Source of the DNA: Caballeronia megalochromosomata
GTDB lineage: Bacteria; Pseudomonadota; Gammaproteobacteria; Burkholderiales; Burkholderiaceae
Direction of reading: 5' to 3'
DNA length: 64,000 nt
NCBI GenBank assembly: GCA_001580565.1
Contig: LRBF01000209.1
Span: 1-64,000, forward strand
Shown here: positions 1 to 9,639 of the stretch, piece by piece
How the letters are laid out: each line of letters begins with the position of its first letter
Position numbering within the stretch: position 1 is the stretch's first letter
Position numbers and translations under genes: made by a program
Notes under the pieces: model-generated
What the model was told of the DNA's origin: nothing
The model's input: the letters and a program-made list of their open reading frames with translations, nothing else
Databases searched by the model: none

Positions 1-88
1 ACGTCACGCTTTCTCCGCGCCAGTCGATCACGAAGCTAAGCGTCTGTTTGTCGGTGGAGATCTGGGGTTCGGGCACAAGGACTTTCAT
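1..88 (-). CDS. Partial small hypothetical protein downstream of the integrase
   Basis: The minus strand reads 29 codons from an ATG at 88 off the left window edge, beginning MKVLVPEPQ and containing TLSFVIDWRGE. It lies 68 bases after the integrase stop on the same strand, so it may be co-transcribed. The short start resembles small DUF1488-type proteins, but too little is visible to assign a family. No clear ribosome binding site is seen. Confidence 0.4.
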   Translation of the reverse strand, partial: MKVLVPEPQISTDKQTLSFVIDWRGESVT

Positions 89-156
89 GGGTAGAGTGGC
101 GGTTGGCGGACGGAATCGGCAGCAGGTGCGACGCGTTAAGCTGACCTCGCTAAGCT

Positions 157-1310
157 TCACCAGTCTACCCGGTGCTTTTCTTCGGTCTCTTGATGGCGCC
201 GGTCGTCGTCGACGTGCAAGTAGATGCTGGTCGTCGTCAGCGAGGCGTGGCCGAGGTTGTCGCGCACCATGCGCAGGTCAATCTTTTGGTCGGCCATGTG
301 TGAGCCGGCGCTATGCCTGAGCCAATGCGCTGAAGCTTTTTCGAGCAGATCAGCCCGCGCGCTTTGCGCATCGTCGCGTTCACGTAGGCGCGACGCAGCG
401 CCCGCAAAGACGTCCTTCACGATTGCGTGCAGCGCCGCGCGAGTGAGCGGCGCGCACGTCTCGGTGCGTTCGTTTAACGCCGTGGCACCGATCGGCAACA
501 CGAGTGGTGTGTCTTCATTGGGCGACGGCAGGGCGCTTAAGCCGAGGTGCTGCCGGTAGCGGGACAGTTCCATCATCATCTCGCGGGTGGCTGGCACGAG
601 CCGTTGCTTGTCGCCTTTGCCGTTCACGGTGAGCCACCAGCGCAGCGCGCCGTCCCCATCGCGTCGCACGAAGAACTGGCCCATGGTGTTCGCGCCGACC
701 TCTGCAATGCGTAGTCCGCCGAGATAGAGCAGGGTAAATAACCATCGGACGCGGTACGCGTGGGCTTTTTCCCGGTCCGTTTGCTTTGGCATCGTTGCAA
801 TGAAGTCCTTGACCTCCTGCCACACGCTTGGCTCCAGATAACGGGTGATGCGAGGCGCTGCGTGTCGGGTCCGTTGGCGTGAGAGCGACAGCGGATTGCC
901 GGCCAGGTAGCCAGCCTGGACCAGCCACGAGAACATCGTGTTCAGGATGACGGTCGCCTGGCGTTGACTGGACGCCGACAGCGGACCGTAGAACGGCCGC
1001 CAGCGTGCGTCGCTGCGCGGATGCTTGCGGCCGCCCCCGGCCACCCATGTGCCGGCAGGATGTGGATCGGCCAGAAACTGCTGATAGCGCAAGCAGTCTT
1101 CATGGGTCAAAGAAGAGAGGGGTTTGCCCCTCGACGACCGACCAGAGCAGGAACCGTTCGGCTTCCTTGCGGTAATTCTCGAAGGTGGTTTTCGTGTCGA
1201 CAAAGCGTGACAGCCATGCGCGGATCGCATCGAGGTCGTTATCGGCGGCAATCTGGGCGCGCCCTGTCACGGCCCGATTTAGCCCCGCGGATCCATCGAG
1301 CTCGGTGGAA
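157..1310 (-). pseudogene. Tyrosine recombinase (phage-type integrase), frameshifted and 5'-truncated
   Basis: The C-terminal catalytic domain is intact: GLRIAEV supplies the first Arg, GKGDKQRLVP the beta-hairpin Lys, HWLRHSAGSH the His-x-x-Arg box, and LGHASLTTTSIYLHVD the second His and the nucleophilic Tyr. The N-terminal core-binding region continues in another frame: from about 1300 to 1133 the strand reads a native-looking segment (QIAADNDLDAIRAWLSRF, then NYRKEAERFLLW). The two frames meet around 1125 to 1133, a net loss of two or gain of one base. Upstream, homology stops near 1310, where the strand enters a truncated unrelated gene. It is a remnant of an island or integron-type recombinase, probably inactive. 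Confidence 0.85.
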
Positions 1311-1752
1311 GCGCATCGAACGGCACCATCGCGACATGCTTCGGATCGACTTCCTCGATATCCATGCCGCCCTTGTGCGAGAGCGTCATCGTCGGGGCGC
1401 GAAAGCGCGTGGAGTCGGTGATCGAGAAATAAACCTCGTGTGTGGCCGGCACGCCTGCTTCGAAGGTCACGCCGTTTGCCTTCGCCTTCAGGTGACCCAC
1501 GGCGTGCTCGGCGAAATAGAGCCGTTCCTTTTCCGCAAGTGCTGTCTTGAAATCGGTGGCGCGGCCGAGCAGCCCCGCCTTTCCCTTTTTGCCGACGCCA
1601 CGTTTGAACACCGGTTTGATGAACACTTGGCCGTGGCGGTCGATGAGCGATTTGATCTCTTCCTCGCTGGCGTCCGGACCCAGCACCTCGCTGGCCGGAA
1701 ATCCAACGAACTGCAGCAGGCGTGCGCCGTGCAGCATTCCGGTGATCTGCAT
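1279..1752 (-). pseudogene. Truncated ATP-citrate-lyase-like (ATP-grasp) N-terminal fragment
   Basis: An ATG at 1752 follows an AGGAGA ribosome binding site. About 145 codons resemble the N-terminal citrate/CoA-ligase ATP-grasp part of ATP-citrate lyase: GQVFIKPVFKRGVGKKGKAG with LLGRA just after, then FEAGVPATHEVYFSI and SHKGGMDIEEVDPKHV. The natural protein should continue well beyond PFDAL; here the reading frame runs into integrase sequence near 1310 and stops at 1279. The break is therefore a recombination junction. The family is assigned from the order of these motifs and is moderately sure; another acyl-CoA ligase of the same superfamily is possible. Confidence 0.6.
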
Positions 1753-2606
1753 GTGAGTGTCTCCTGAATTGAAGGGCAATGACGAATGAAGCAAGTACTG
1801 GAATTCATGCTCGCTGTGACAGGCGCAAAAAAGCACCGTTGCCGTGTACGCGCTCGAGAGCGGCGGCAGGAATCGAATAGCGAGGTATGTCATGTGAGAT
1901 GTGCGTCGGCGACGGGTGGCGGCACCCTTGACCGGGCTCGCGCTGGCATGTGGCGAACCGCTGCTTACGAGTCACGCCTGTCTCCGAAGCGTTCTTCTTT
2001 AGATGCGTTTTCTGAACGACTTGAGTACCGATATTTGCTCAAGTTGTCCGAAACGGGAAGTGCGATTTTTGGAAGCATTGATGCACAGAAGTTATCAATT
2101 CATTGGGGTGGTGGCACGAACGCTTCGCGCCGAGTATCGCTCGCACCGGACATCGTTTCGCCTTTGACAACGGGACCTGCCATCGCGAAGATCTCGTTGC
2201 CGATGAAGACGGAGCCCGGACGCATCGGCTTGCTCCGGCACCGCACATCGCCGCGCGAACGCCTGATGAAAGGGATTCTGCGTTGTGCGGAGCAGGTGAT
2301 AAAGCGTGACGGATGAAGTCTTGGGTACCCGATACTGTTCGGCGGTGGATGCGCGGGCAGCGGCGTTTCATTTTCCACGCGTTACTGGGAAAGCGCCTGG
2401 CGGCAATGGTCGCCGGGAACAGCCATCCGTCGCAGTTTGAGTTGCTCCACCGCGTTCCTGCAGCCTTTCCGCATCGCATTTTTACTCGAACGGTGCAACG
2501 GATGACCTACGCCGCGTACCGGCTCGAGGACAGTCGTCCTCCGTGTGGTTGACCGGAAGGATCGCCAAACCCGCTCCGCATCTTTTCAACACGTTCTTGG
2601 AAAAAC
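1753..2606. other. Stretch without a recognisable gene
   Basis: Only short overlapping open frames of biased composition occur here, on both strands, and none resembles a known protein. The segment lies between the truncated ATP-citrate-lyase-like gene and a cupin gene in the eroded accessory zone. Apart from the ribosome binding site of the former at its left edge, I see no signal in it. Confidence 0.5.
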
Positions 2607-2957
2607 ATGAAGCCAGTCATTCTTAAAAACCAGGGGCGCGGTGCATTTGCCGCCTATTCGCCTGTTCCGCGTCCGATAGGGGAGCCGGTAACCAACGTCC
2701 GAACCGCGATCGGTTTGGTACCGGTGACCGACGGTATCAAGATGGGAATCTGGGAGGCGACACCGGGTACGTGGCATCGTGTTATCACGAAGAGGGAATT
2801 CAGCTATTTCTTCGAGGGTCGATGCACGTTTACGCCCGAAGCAACCGGCGAGACCATCGAGATCGAGGCGGGAGACTCGGTCTGGTTACCGGAAAATAGC
2901 CTCGGCGTCTGGGACATCATTGAACTCACGAAGAAGGCGTTCGTGATCATCGGATGA
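2607..2957 (+). CDS. Cupin-fold protein (Cupin_3 / DUF861 type)
   Basis: This 116-residue protein is one small beta barrel. The second half has the typical DUF861/EutQ-like pattern: MGIWEATPGTW, then SYFFEGRCTFTPE, then IEAGDSVWLPENSLGVWDI. It lacks the dense His set of metal-binding cupins, as is common in this subfamily, whose members act in amine, ureide or sugar-acid metabolism or have no known role. It stands alone on the plus strand, more than 400 bases from its neighbours, so context says nothing about substrate. The start is the first ATG and gives the usual family length. Confidence 0.8.
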   Translation: MKPVILKNQGRGAFAAYSPVPRPIGEPVTNVRTAIGLVPVTDGIKMGIWEATPGTWHRVITKREFSYFFEGRCTFTPEATGETIEIEAGDSVWLPENSLGVWDIIELTKKAFVIIG

Positions 2958-3391
2958 TTGTCTGTGGAATCGACACTGCAGCGGCCCTTCGGGTCCTCAT
3001 TCACCCGATCGGGGCAATTGAACTACCGAATCGAGGATGACCTCCGGAATCACTCTCGGTGGCTTCCTCCGACGTGGAAGTCTTCGCGAAAACTATAGTG
3101 ACGTGAAACTTGTTTTGTTTGAACGGAAAACGGCCGCTGATATGGCCAGGATGCTCGTCGCGGCAACTGCCAGATGGCCGTTGAGCATCGCAGATCGGCC
3201 ATCGCCGAGCGGACTGACGAACGTTTCGGAAGGGTCGTGCGGCGTCGCTCGGCGTCAGGTAGCCGCCGGTTGAACATGGTGCTTCGCTTACGTCAGGTAG
3301 CTATACTCAAACTCGACGAGATCCTTGAACCTGCAGCAAGATTTCCTGCCTGTAGATCAGCGTCCGTTACCTGGGCTAACTCTCTACAACC
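2958..3391. other. Intergenic region, no gene seen
   Basis: Short frames on both strands (for instance near 3037 to 3277) have no recognisable similarity and mirror each other in composition. The region would contain the promoter of the downstream MBL-fold gene, but no convincing -35/-10 pair or ribosome binding site is obvious before its ATG. Confidence 0.45.
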
Positions 3392-4159
3392 ATGCTGCCA
3401 ATTGCCGACCGTTGGTTTGAACTCAAACGCATCAGTGATGAAATCACCCTGCTCTGGGAACCTCATGTCGTGCCTCTGATGCGGTGCAATATTTGGCATG
3501 TGCGGGGCCGCGACCGCGACCTGATGATCGACACAGGAATGGGAATCGCCAGTCTGCGTGACGCGGCCCGGCATCTGCTCCAGAAGAACGTGACCGCAGT
3601 CGCGACACATACGCACTCGGATCATGTGGGCGGACATCACGAGTTCGAGCACACGCTTGTCCACGAACTCGAGGCCGACAATCTGCGCTCGCCATGCGAG
3701 CGCGGCACGCTCCTAGCGTCGGTATTGGGCGATGCCGCGATTCGTCGATACCACGAATTCGGCTATCCGTTCGATGGCGATCTGATCACCGCCATTCCAA
3801 ATGCCGATTACCAGATGTCCGACTACCGCGTGCGAGCTGCGTCTGTCACGGAAATTGTCAAGGAAGGGAATATTGTCGATCTCGGTAACCGGCATTTCGA
3901 AGTCCTACATCTGCCAGGTCATTCACCGGGGAGCATCGGTCTTTGGCAGCCGAGCACCGGCACGTTGTTTTCCGGCGATGCGATCTACGATGGCCCGCTG
4001 CTGGACGAGATCGGCGGTGCCGATATCCCTACCTATGTGCGTACGATGAAGCGTTTGCGCGATTTGCCCGTGCAAATCGTCCACGCGGGACACGACGCGA
4101 GCTTCGGACGGGACCGACTGGTCGCCCTGATCGACACGTATCTGGCGAAGCGCGAATGA
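3392..4159 (+). CDS. MBL-fold metallo-hydrolase
   Basis: The 255-residue protein carries the metallo-beta-lactamase signature THTHSDHVGG around residues 72 to 81 (His73, His75, Asp77, His78), then HLPGHSPGS, FSGDAIYDG and a late VHAGHD, so the full binuclear metal-binding set is present. The layout is that of glyoxalase-II-like or alkyl-hydrolase MBL proteins of 230 to 270 residues, with no signal peptide, hence cytoplasmic. The substrate is not predictable. It is flanked by gene-poor DNA, so context does not help. The ATG at 3392 has no strong ribosome binding site; a slightly different start is possible. Confidence 0.85.
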   Translation: MLPIADRWFELKRISDEITLLWEPHVVPLMRCNIWHVRGRDRDLMIDTGMGIASLRDAARHLLQKNVTAVATHTHSDHVGGHHEFEHTLVHELEADNLRSPCERGTLLASVLGDAAIRRYHEFGYPFDGDLITAIPNADYQMSDYRVRAASVTEIVKEGNIVDLGNRHFEVLHLPGHSPGSIGLWQPSTGTLFSGDAIYDGPLLDEIGGADIPTYVRTMKRLRDLPVQIVHAGHDASFGRDRLVALIDTYLAKRE

Positions 4160-4653
4160 TCGTTATTGAAAATACAGCGTGGAACGGCGATAAACCATCG
4201 GAATAGATCCCTTTCGGCCAGGAACCGCCGTTCGACGAGAGCATCCGAAACGTCAACAATCGACTACCCACGCTTCGGACACAGCGTTATTTGTGGGTCG
4301 CTTCGTCGAGCACCAGAGCGCTTGCAACCTCGGGCGCTCCTCAAGGAAATGCCCCGTGACAACTCGGGCCACCTTCCCATCGCGCTGGTGTTGAAGCGGT
4401 CCTCGTTGGCAAGGGGTGGCCTCCAAGCCGGCAGCGAGAAAACGCATTCCCGCAAGCATCGATGTTAGCCAAGGCAATCTCGAAGCACCGGGGGAGTACC
4501 GTAAGCAACACCGGTCGAATATCTCACTCGACTGGACCGCTACATGTTCCACCGGAAAGCCGTCTCGATCTGCGAAAGGGGGCTCTCTGTCTGAGTTCGG
4601 GTTCATGCGGCGTTGCTGTAAGCTTCCGCCTGTCACTCTTATCAAGGCCTGCC
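4160..4653. other. Stretch without a recognisable gene
   Basis: A 151-codon minus-strand frame (4253 to 4708) and shorter plus-strand frames cover this stretch, but none resembles a known protein and they overlap each other and the next gene. The plus-strand frame that leads into the PLD-like gene has an unnatural composition before about 4654, which is why I do not count it as part of that protein. Confidence 0.4.
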
Positions 4654-5181
4654 GTGCCAGCACTTCTCTATAACGTACCAAAAAAACACAGGCGGAATCA
4701 CCTGGCAACGATTGAGAAGCTGCTTTCTGAAGCCGACCGCGTTGTTATCTGTTCGGGCTGGATCAAACTCGATGGTGTCGGCTTGCTGAAAGACTCGATT
4801 GCCGCGGCAGTAGCGCGCGGCGTGGCAGTCACCGTTTATTCGAATCAGCCGAGAAAGGACGAGAAGAAGACCGAAGTGCAACAAGCTGCAGTAGATCTGC
4901 TTGTAGAGCTCGGCGTCAACGTGATCGCCACGACAAAGAAGTTCCTACATTCAAAACTGCGGTACTTCGAGTCGAAGGGCAAATACCATGCGCTTATCGG
5001 GTCTGCAAACATGACCGAGGGTGGGCTGCGCGTAAATGAAGAGCTGTCAGCGCCGATCGACGGCGAAATCGGGGACGAGAAGCACTCTGAAATCGCTGAG
5101 TACCTGCGTCACGTCGATGCCCTTTGTGGGAGCCGCGCTGTCGGCCCGGAAGAGTCCACAACTGAAGCAATGCCTCTTTAG
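4654..5181 (+). CDS. Phospholipase D-like (HKD-type) domain protein
   Basis: From a GTG at 4654 (AAGG seven bases upstream) the frame gives 175 residues: a PLD-like fold with one HKD-type site, HSKLRYFE followed by GSANMTEGGL, in which Glu stands where the motif usually has Asp. Such single-motif proteins occur as stand-alone nuclease-like or restriction-associated PLD domains and work as dimers. The open frame extends upstream to 4462, but that part does not look like protein. Thirty bases downstream lies a receiver-like protein of the cREC type, probably in one operon. A role in nucleic-acid cleavage or defence is inference only. Confidence 0.7.
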   Translation: MPALLYNVPKKHRRNHLATIEKLLSEADRVVICSGWIKLDGVGLLKDSIAAAVARGVAVTVYSNQPRKDEKKTEVQQAAVDLLVELGVNVIATTKKFLHSKLRYFESKGKYHALIGSANMTEGGLRVNEELSAPIDGEIGDEKHSEIAEYLRHVDALCGSRAVGPEESTTEAMPL

Positions 5182-5211
5182 AAGGGAAAGATCAGCCATC
5201 TTGGGGGACGA

Positions 5212-5514
5212 TTGAAAGTTTATCTCGACGATCTGAGAGAGACACCGCCAGGCTGGAGTAGGGTGTACTGGCCCGACGAGGCCATCCGTCTTCTCGAAGC
5301 GGGGGGTGTAGAAGAGATCAGTCTTGACCATGATCTAGGTAATGACGCGCGCGGGACCGGCTACGACGTGATTGTCTGGATCGAGGAGGCTGTCGCGCTT
5401 CGAGGGTTCAAGCCTCCGAGAATGGTCGTCCATTCCGCGAACTCCGCAGCACGGGCGCGAATGACGGCGGGGATTGAAGCGATTAAGTCGTTGGCGGGAC
5501 GACAGGGTATATAA
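5212..5514 (+). CDS. Small receiver-like protein (cyclic-phosphate processing receiver, cREC type)
   Basis: This 100-residue protein starts LDDLRETPPGW and continues with a central SLDHDLG, the acidic layout of the receiver-like family called cREC in Pfam. Family members are small cytoplasmic proteins seen beside nucleic-acid-processing or conflict-system genes; their activity is not established. The likely start is the TTG at 5212, preceded by a GGGGGA ribosome binding site four bases away. It follows the PLD-like gene by 30 bases on the same strand, which suggests a two-gene unit. The assignment comes from the N-terminal motif and length. Confidence 0.65.
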   Translation: MKVYLDDLRETPPGWSRVYWPDEAIRLLEAGGVEEISLDHDLGNDARGTGYDVIVWIEEAVALRGFKPPRMVVHSANSAARARMTAGIEAIKSLAGRQGI

Positions 5515-6335
5515 AATTTGTCTCAACCCAGGTGGAGAGGATGCCGTGTTCACTCGGCACTGGACGACTTCAAAAAGCGTTGACCGTCAAAGGAATCACT
5601 GCCGATGCACCGGCGAATACGGACACTGTTAGCGAAAGCGGGGCAGTGGGACAGTGAGCGCGAGCAGTTTTGAAGGAAAAGTAGCGGCCGGCGCTCGCGT
5701 ATTTCGGGCGTGTCAAAGACGCATTCCACGACCTATCAAGGGGCGACCAACGCGCGTGAAGACACGATGGCTCGAGACCCAAGTCGGAACCGAATGACTG
5801 CTCTAGAGAAAGCCGACCGTCCCTTGTGGTCGAAAGTGTTAGTTCACTAGTGGAGGTGCTGGCTCTCCCGCTGCGCGATCCCTCCAACGTCAGCAATCCG
5901 ACAGGCTTCGGACGCTAATCGCGAGCAGCCTTAATGTCGGCAATGGCCGACAACGCGCTGTGCGTTTCTCGACGAGGAGGTCGGTCAGGGTCGATGCATG
6001 CGTGGCCTATCTGCCAGACTCAGGTCAAGCTGGAGCGAAGCGAACTTCAACGACACCGAACTGCGCCGCTCGTTGCCTCGTTCGCAGTAGTGCAGGTAGT
6101 TACACTTCTCGATGAAACGCGTCCAGTACAGAATTTTCTTCGATGGCGCGTTTCAAGACGTGGCTCCGCCCATGGCGGCAGCAGGGAATGATCTTTTGGA
6201 TTTCGATTTCGTAGACAGGCGCTTAGCGCATACGTCATCTGCAGTCGCATCCTCCTAAGCCTAAAGTCAACTATCCCTGGATGCCGTTGCTGATACGGCA
6301 GACGGGTTGAACCGGCTCATCAGTCGCATGCTCAA
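5515..6335. other. Gene-free, eroded stretch
   Basis: No open frame here resembles a protein. The segment lies between the PLD/cREC pair and an IS5-type remnant, and parts of it may be decayed mobile-element DNA, but I cannot align any of it to a family by eye. Confidence 0.4.
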
Positions 6336-6480
6336 CACCTAGACCTAACAAGCGCTGCCGGAGCGGGTCGGCAAGTGGTACAGCGTGTGGAAGCACTGCG
6401 ACCGATCAAGCCAGGTCCGGCGGATTCGAGAGCGCTTTTCGATCACCTCGTCGCGCGGGCGAGTGACGAGGCGGAACTTC
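6336..6480 (+). mobile_element. Remnant of an IS5-family (IS427-like) transposase
   Basis: Plus-strand codons near 6356 to 6400 read LPERVGKWYSVWKHCDR, matching the conserved LPERFGKWNSV-type block of small IS5/IS427 transposases. About 30 bases later another frame (from 6375) reads RALFDHLVARASDEAEL, the next block of the same domain. The two blocks are out of frame and no start, catalytic DDE residues or terminal repeats can be seen, so this is a short fossil. It supports the view that this zone has been rearranged by mobile DNA. Confidence 0.5.
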
Positions 6481-6673
6481 GCATCCGTCGTTGGGCTCTC
6501 AGCAGGATTTACCCTGGATGCTCCCGGCCACGCCGTCTAGCTTCATTTTTCTCACACAGTGCCGTTTACCAAGAAGTCTGCGCTGAGGGGTTAAGCGGTC
6601 TTCGTGTTCGATCTATAAGCTAATCTCGTTCCAACCTGTCATCAGCGCATATCGCCGCAACTCTTACTGGCGC

Positions 6674-9639
6674 GTGATAATGCCTAACAACCCGAGCAAG
6701 TCCACCTTTACTGCGGCCGATGCAGAAGCGATCGAGAGAAGCCTGGGACGGATCGCTTTCGCGCCCGACGGCAGCATTCTTCGTGTGAACGAGCGCTTCC
6801 TGGAACTCTTCGACTATAAGGGTTGGGAACTCATCGGACGCAATCGCAGCATCTTTAGGCCGCTCGCGATGTACGCAAGCGTGTCGGACGAGATCGATAC
6901 AGTCCTTGAAACCGCCGAAGCCTTCTTTGGCGAGATGCAGCAGCTAAAGCGTGATGGCACGTCCTTCTGGACTGAAGTTTCCTGCATACCGATCGCAGCT
7001 GCGGAAGGTGCGGTCGGCGAGATAGTGATGCTCGTGCGCGACGTCACCGACCGGATGATGTCGGCTGCCGACGAGGCCGGCCAGATCGCCGCTATCAACA
7101 CCTCGCAGGCCGTCATCCATTTCGCAATGGACGGCACGATCCTGCACGCCAATGAGAAGTTTCTGGACGCGACCGGCTACCGGCCCGATGAAGTCGTCGG
7201 GAAGCATCATCGAATGTTCGTCGCCGCCGACGAGGCAATCGACCCGTCCTATGCCGCGTTCTGGGAACGTTTGCGGGAGGGCTTACACGCTTCCGGCGAG
7301 TATCGACGATTCGGCAAGGACGGGAAGGCCGTCTGGCTGCGGGCGACCTACAACCCCATCCTCGACCTCGAAGGACGTCCGTTCAAGATCGTCAAATATG
7401 CCGTCGACGTCACCTCGGAGAAGAAGCAGAACGCCGATTTTGAAGGGCAGATCGCCGCGATCGACAAATCGCAGTGCATTGTGACCTTCGCGCCCGACGG
7501 TACCATTCTCGATGCCAACCGCAACTTCCTCGAAGCGGTTGGTTACACGATCGTCAAGTACGCGACGGTGGTTACGCGCGAGAAGCTTCGCCAGGCAGAC
7601 CATCAGGGCCAGATTGCCGCGATCCACAAGTCTCAGAGCGTCGTCGCCTTCAATGTCGACGGCACGATCCTCGACGCGAACGACAACTTCCTCGACCTTA
7701 CGGGCTACCGGCTGTCCCAGGTCATCGGTCGCCATCATTCCATGTTCGTTTCGTCGGAAGAACGGGAAAGCGAAGCCTATGGGAAGTTCTGGCAGGCGCT
7801 CGCCACGGGTCAATACCAGGCCGGCGAATTTAAGCGTCTCGGCCGCGATGGTCGGGAGATCTGGCTGCAGGCTTCCTACAATCCGATCCTCGACATGAAC
7901 GCGCGTCCCTTCAAGGTGGTCAAGAACGCCGTCGACGTGACCGAGCAGAAACTGCGACAAGGAGATTACGAAGGACAGATCGCCGCGATCAACAAGTCGC
8001 AGAGCGTGTCTCGTTCGACATGGACGGCAAGGTGCTCGAGGCGAACGACAACTTCCTCACCCTGATGGGCTACTCGCTCCAGGAGGTTGTCGGGCGGCAC
8101 CATCGCATGTTCGTCGACAAGGAAACCGCCGCGCATGCCGATTACGCGCGCTTCTGGGGCGATCTGCGCGAGGGCAAGTTCCTGTCCTCGAAGTTCAAAC
8201 GCATCGCCGCGAACGGCAGGGAGGTCTGGATCCAGGCATCTTATAACCCGATCTACGACCTGAACGGCAAACCCTTCAAGATCGTCAAAATCGCCGCCGA
8301 CATCACCGCCGACGTTTCGCTCGCCGCCGATCTTTCGCGCGCCCAGAAAGAGGTCCAGCACGACCCGGCGACGGGCCTTCCGAACCGGCTTGGCCTGCGC
8401 AAGTTCATGCGTCAGGTGCTGTCGGCGACCGACAGCGAACTCGCGATCTTCTATCTCGATCTTGATCACTTTAAGCCGATCAACGACACGTTCGGCCACG
8501 ATATCGGCGACCTCGTGCTGCGCACCGTCGCCGCCCGCCTGTCCGGCGAGTTGACTGAAGGCCAGCTCGTCGCGAGGATCGGAGGCGACGAGTTCGTCGT
8601 CGCAGCCTCGAACCTGTCGCGGCCGCAAGTCGTCGAACTCGCGGAACGCCTTATCGAGGCCGTGTCGCAGCCGATCGCGCACGGCGAGCGGTGGCTCGAA
8701 GTCGGCCTTTCGATCGGTATCGCGCTGACCCCGCAAGATACGCTGGAGGAAGACGAGCTTTTCCGCTTTGCCGACATCGCGCTCTACCGTTCCAAAGGCA
8801 ACCAGCGCGGCACCTTCACCTTCTACGCGGAAGATGCGGAAACCTCCGCGGAGACCGAGCGGCATCTCGCGCACGACATGCTGATCGCGATCAAGGCGCG
8901 TGAGTTTGATCTTGCGTGCAGCGTGCGTGTCTCGGCGACGAACGCGATCGCAGTGGACGTCCGGCCTTGGTGGAACCACGCTACGCTCGGCCGGCTCGGT
9001 ACAGAAACCTATCTGCGCGTTGCCGAGCAAAGCGGTCTCGTCGTTCCCCTCGGAGACTGGATCTTGCGCGAGGCCTGCAAGCTCGCCGCGCGGGAGCCTG
9101 AGGTTACCGTTTGCGTGCCCGTCTATCCGAAGCAGCTTCTGACCAGCGACTTCGCCCAGACGCTGGCCCTCGCGCTGCGAGAGAGTGGGGTGGACGCGAA
9201 GCGCCTCGAACTGCGGCTCGAACGCGGTACCGCCCGAGTCAACGCGGAAAGCCTTCGCTTCGATCTTGCAAAGCTCAGAGCTATGGGTCTCGAAGTGGTG
9301 GCTGATAGCGTGCTTGCCGGCGAAAACGCGCTCTTGAACCGCGCATCCTGGAGCATGGACCGGTTGATGGTCGACGCGCGGCTCGGTGCCATTCTCAAGA
9401 GACAGGACCACCCGCTCGCAGCCGAGATCGCCGACATCGAAGCGTGCGACGCCAAAGCGGAAATCTCCGGCAAGCGTAGCTTCGAGATCGACGCCAAGGC
9501 AGCGCTCCTAAGCTTCGTGGTTCACGACACGACTAACACGACCGACCTCACGTCTGCGCTTCGCAAGACGAGGAAGATGCTGGACGATGTGCGAGCCGAA
9601 GACGACGGGAAGATCGCGACGAAGGAGAATGCCACGTGA
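6674..9639 (+). pseudogene. Multi-PAS GGDEF/degenerate-EAL signalling protein, frameshifted
   Basis: Two overlapping frames (6674 to 8065 and 8020 to 9639) form one gene interrupted by loss of one G near 8008, inside the fifth PAS domain. In order: PAS1 (about residues 20 to 130), PAS2, a PAS3 with an internal in-frame deletion, PAS4, PAS5 across the lesion, then a GGDEF domain with intact GGDEF at 8581 to 8595 but no RxxD inhibitory site, then an EAL-like domain in which the EAL position reads IAVDVRPWW. A working product would make cyclic-di-GMP in response to heme- or flavin-sensed signals and would not cleave it; this is family knowledge. Translation begins at GTG 6674 or ATG 6680. The gene stands alone. 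Confidence 0.85.
7075..8330 (+). repeat. Tandem PAS-encoding repeats of about 365 bp
   Basis: Successive PAS modules are joined by almost identical linkers (AGQIAAINTSQ, EGQIAAIDKSQ, QGQIAAIHKSQ, EGQIAAINKSQ) and share blocks such as GRDGREIWLQASYNPILD. The unit is about 120 codons. The third unit is only about 55 codons: it goes from NFLEAVGY directly to TIVKYATVV, an in-frame loss of roughly 70 residues, as expected from recombination between repeats. Confidence 0.75.

Noticed and set aside
1289-1303. BamHI (GGATCC) and SacI (GAGCTC) sites at the integrase junction, suggestive of a cloning scar
   Set aside because: The integrase-frame translation through both sites (ELDGSAGLNRA) looks native for this family, so the sites are probably chance.
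1279-1752. Reading the truncated ATP-grasp fragment as a Ku-type DNA-end-binding protein because of its ending
   Set aside because: The motif order (KPVFKRGVGKKGKAG, HKGGMDIEEVDP) fits ATP-citrate lyase, not Ku.
1786-2479. Overlapping frames of 92 to 176 codons after the citrate-lyase-like fragment
   Set aside because: No similarity, no ribosome binding site, opposite strands equally open.
7966-9411. 481-codon minus-strand frame opposite the GGDEF/EAL gene
   Set aside because: It is the antisense of a clearly recognised gene, has no recognisable domain, and such shadows are usual in GC-rich DNA.
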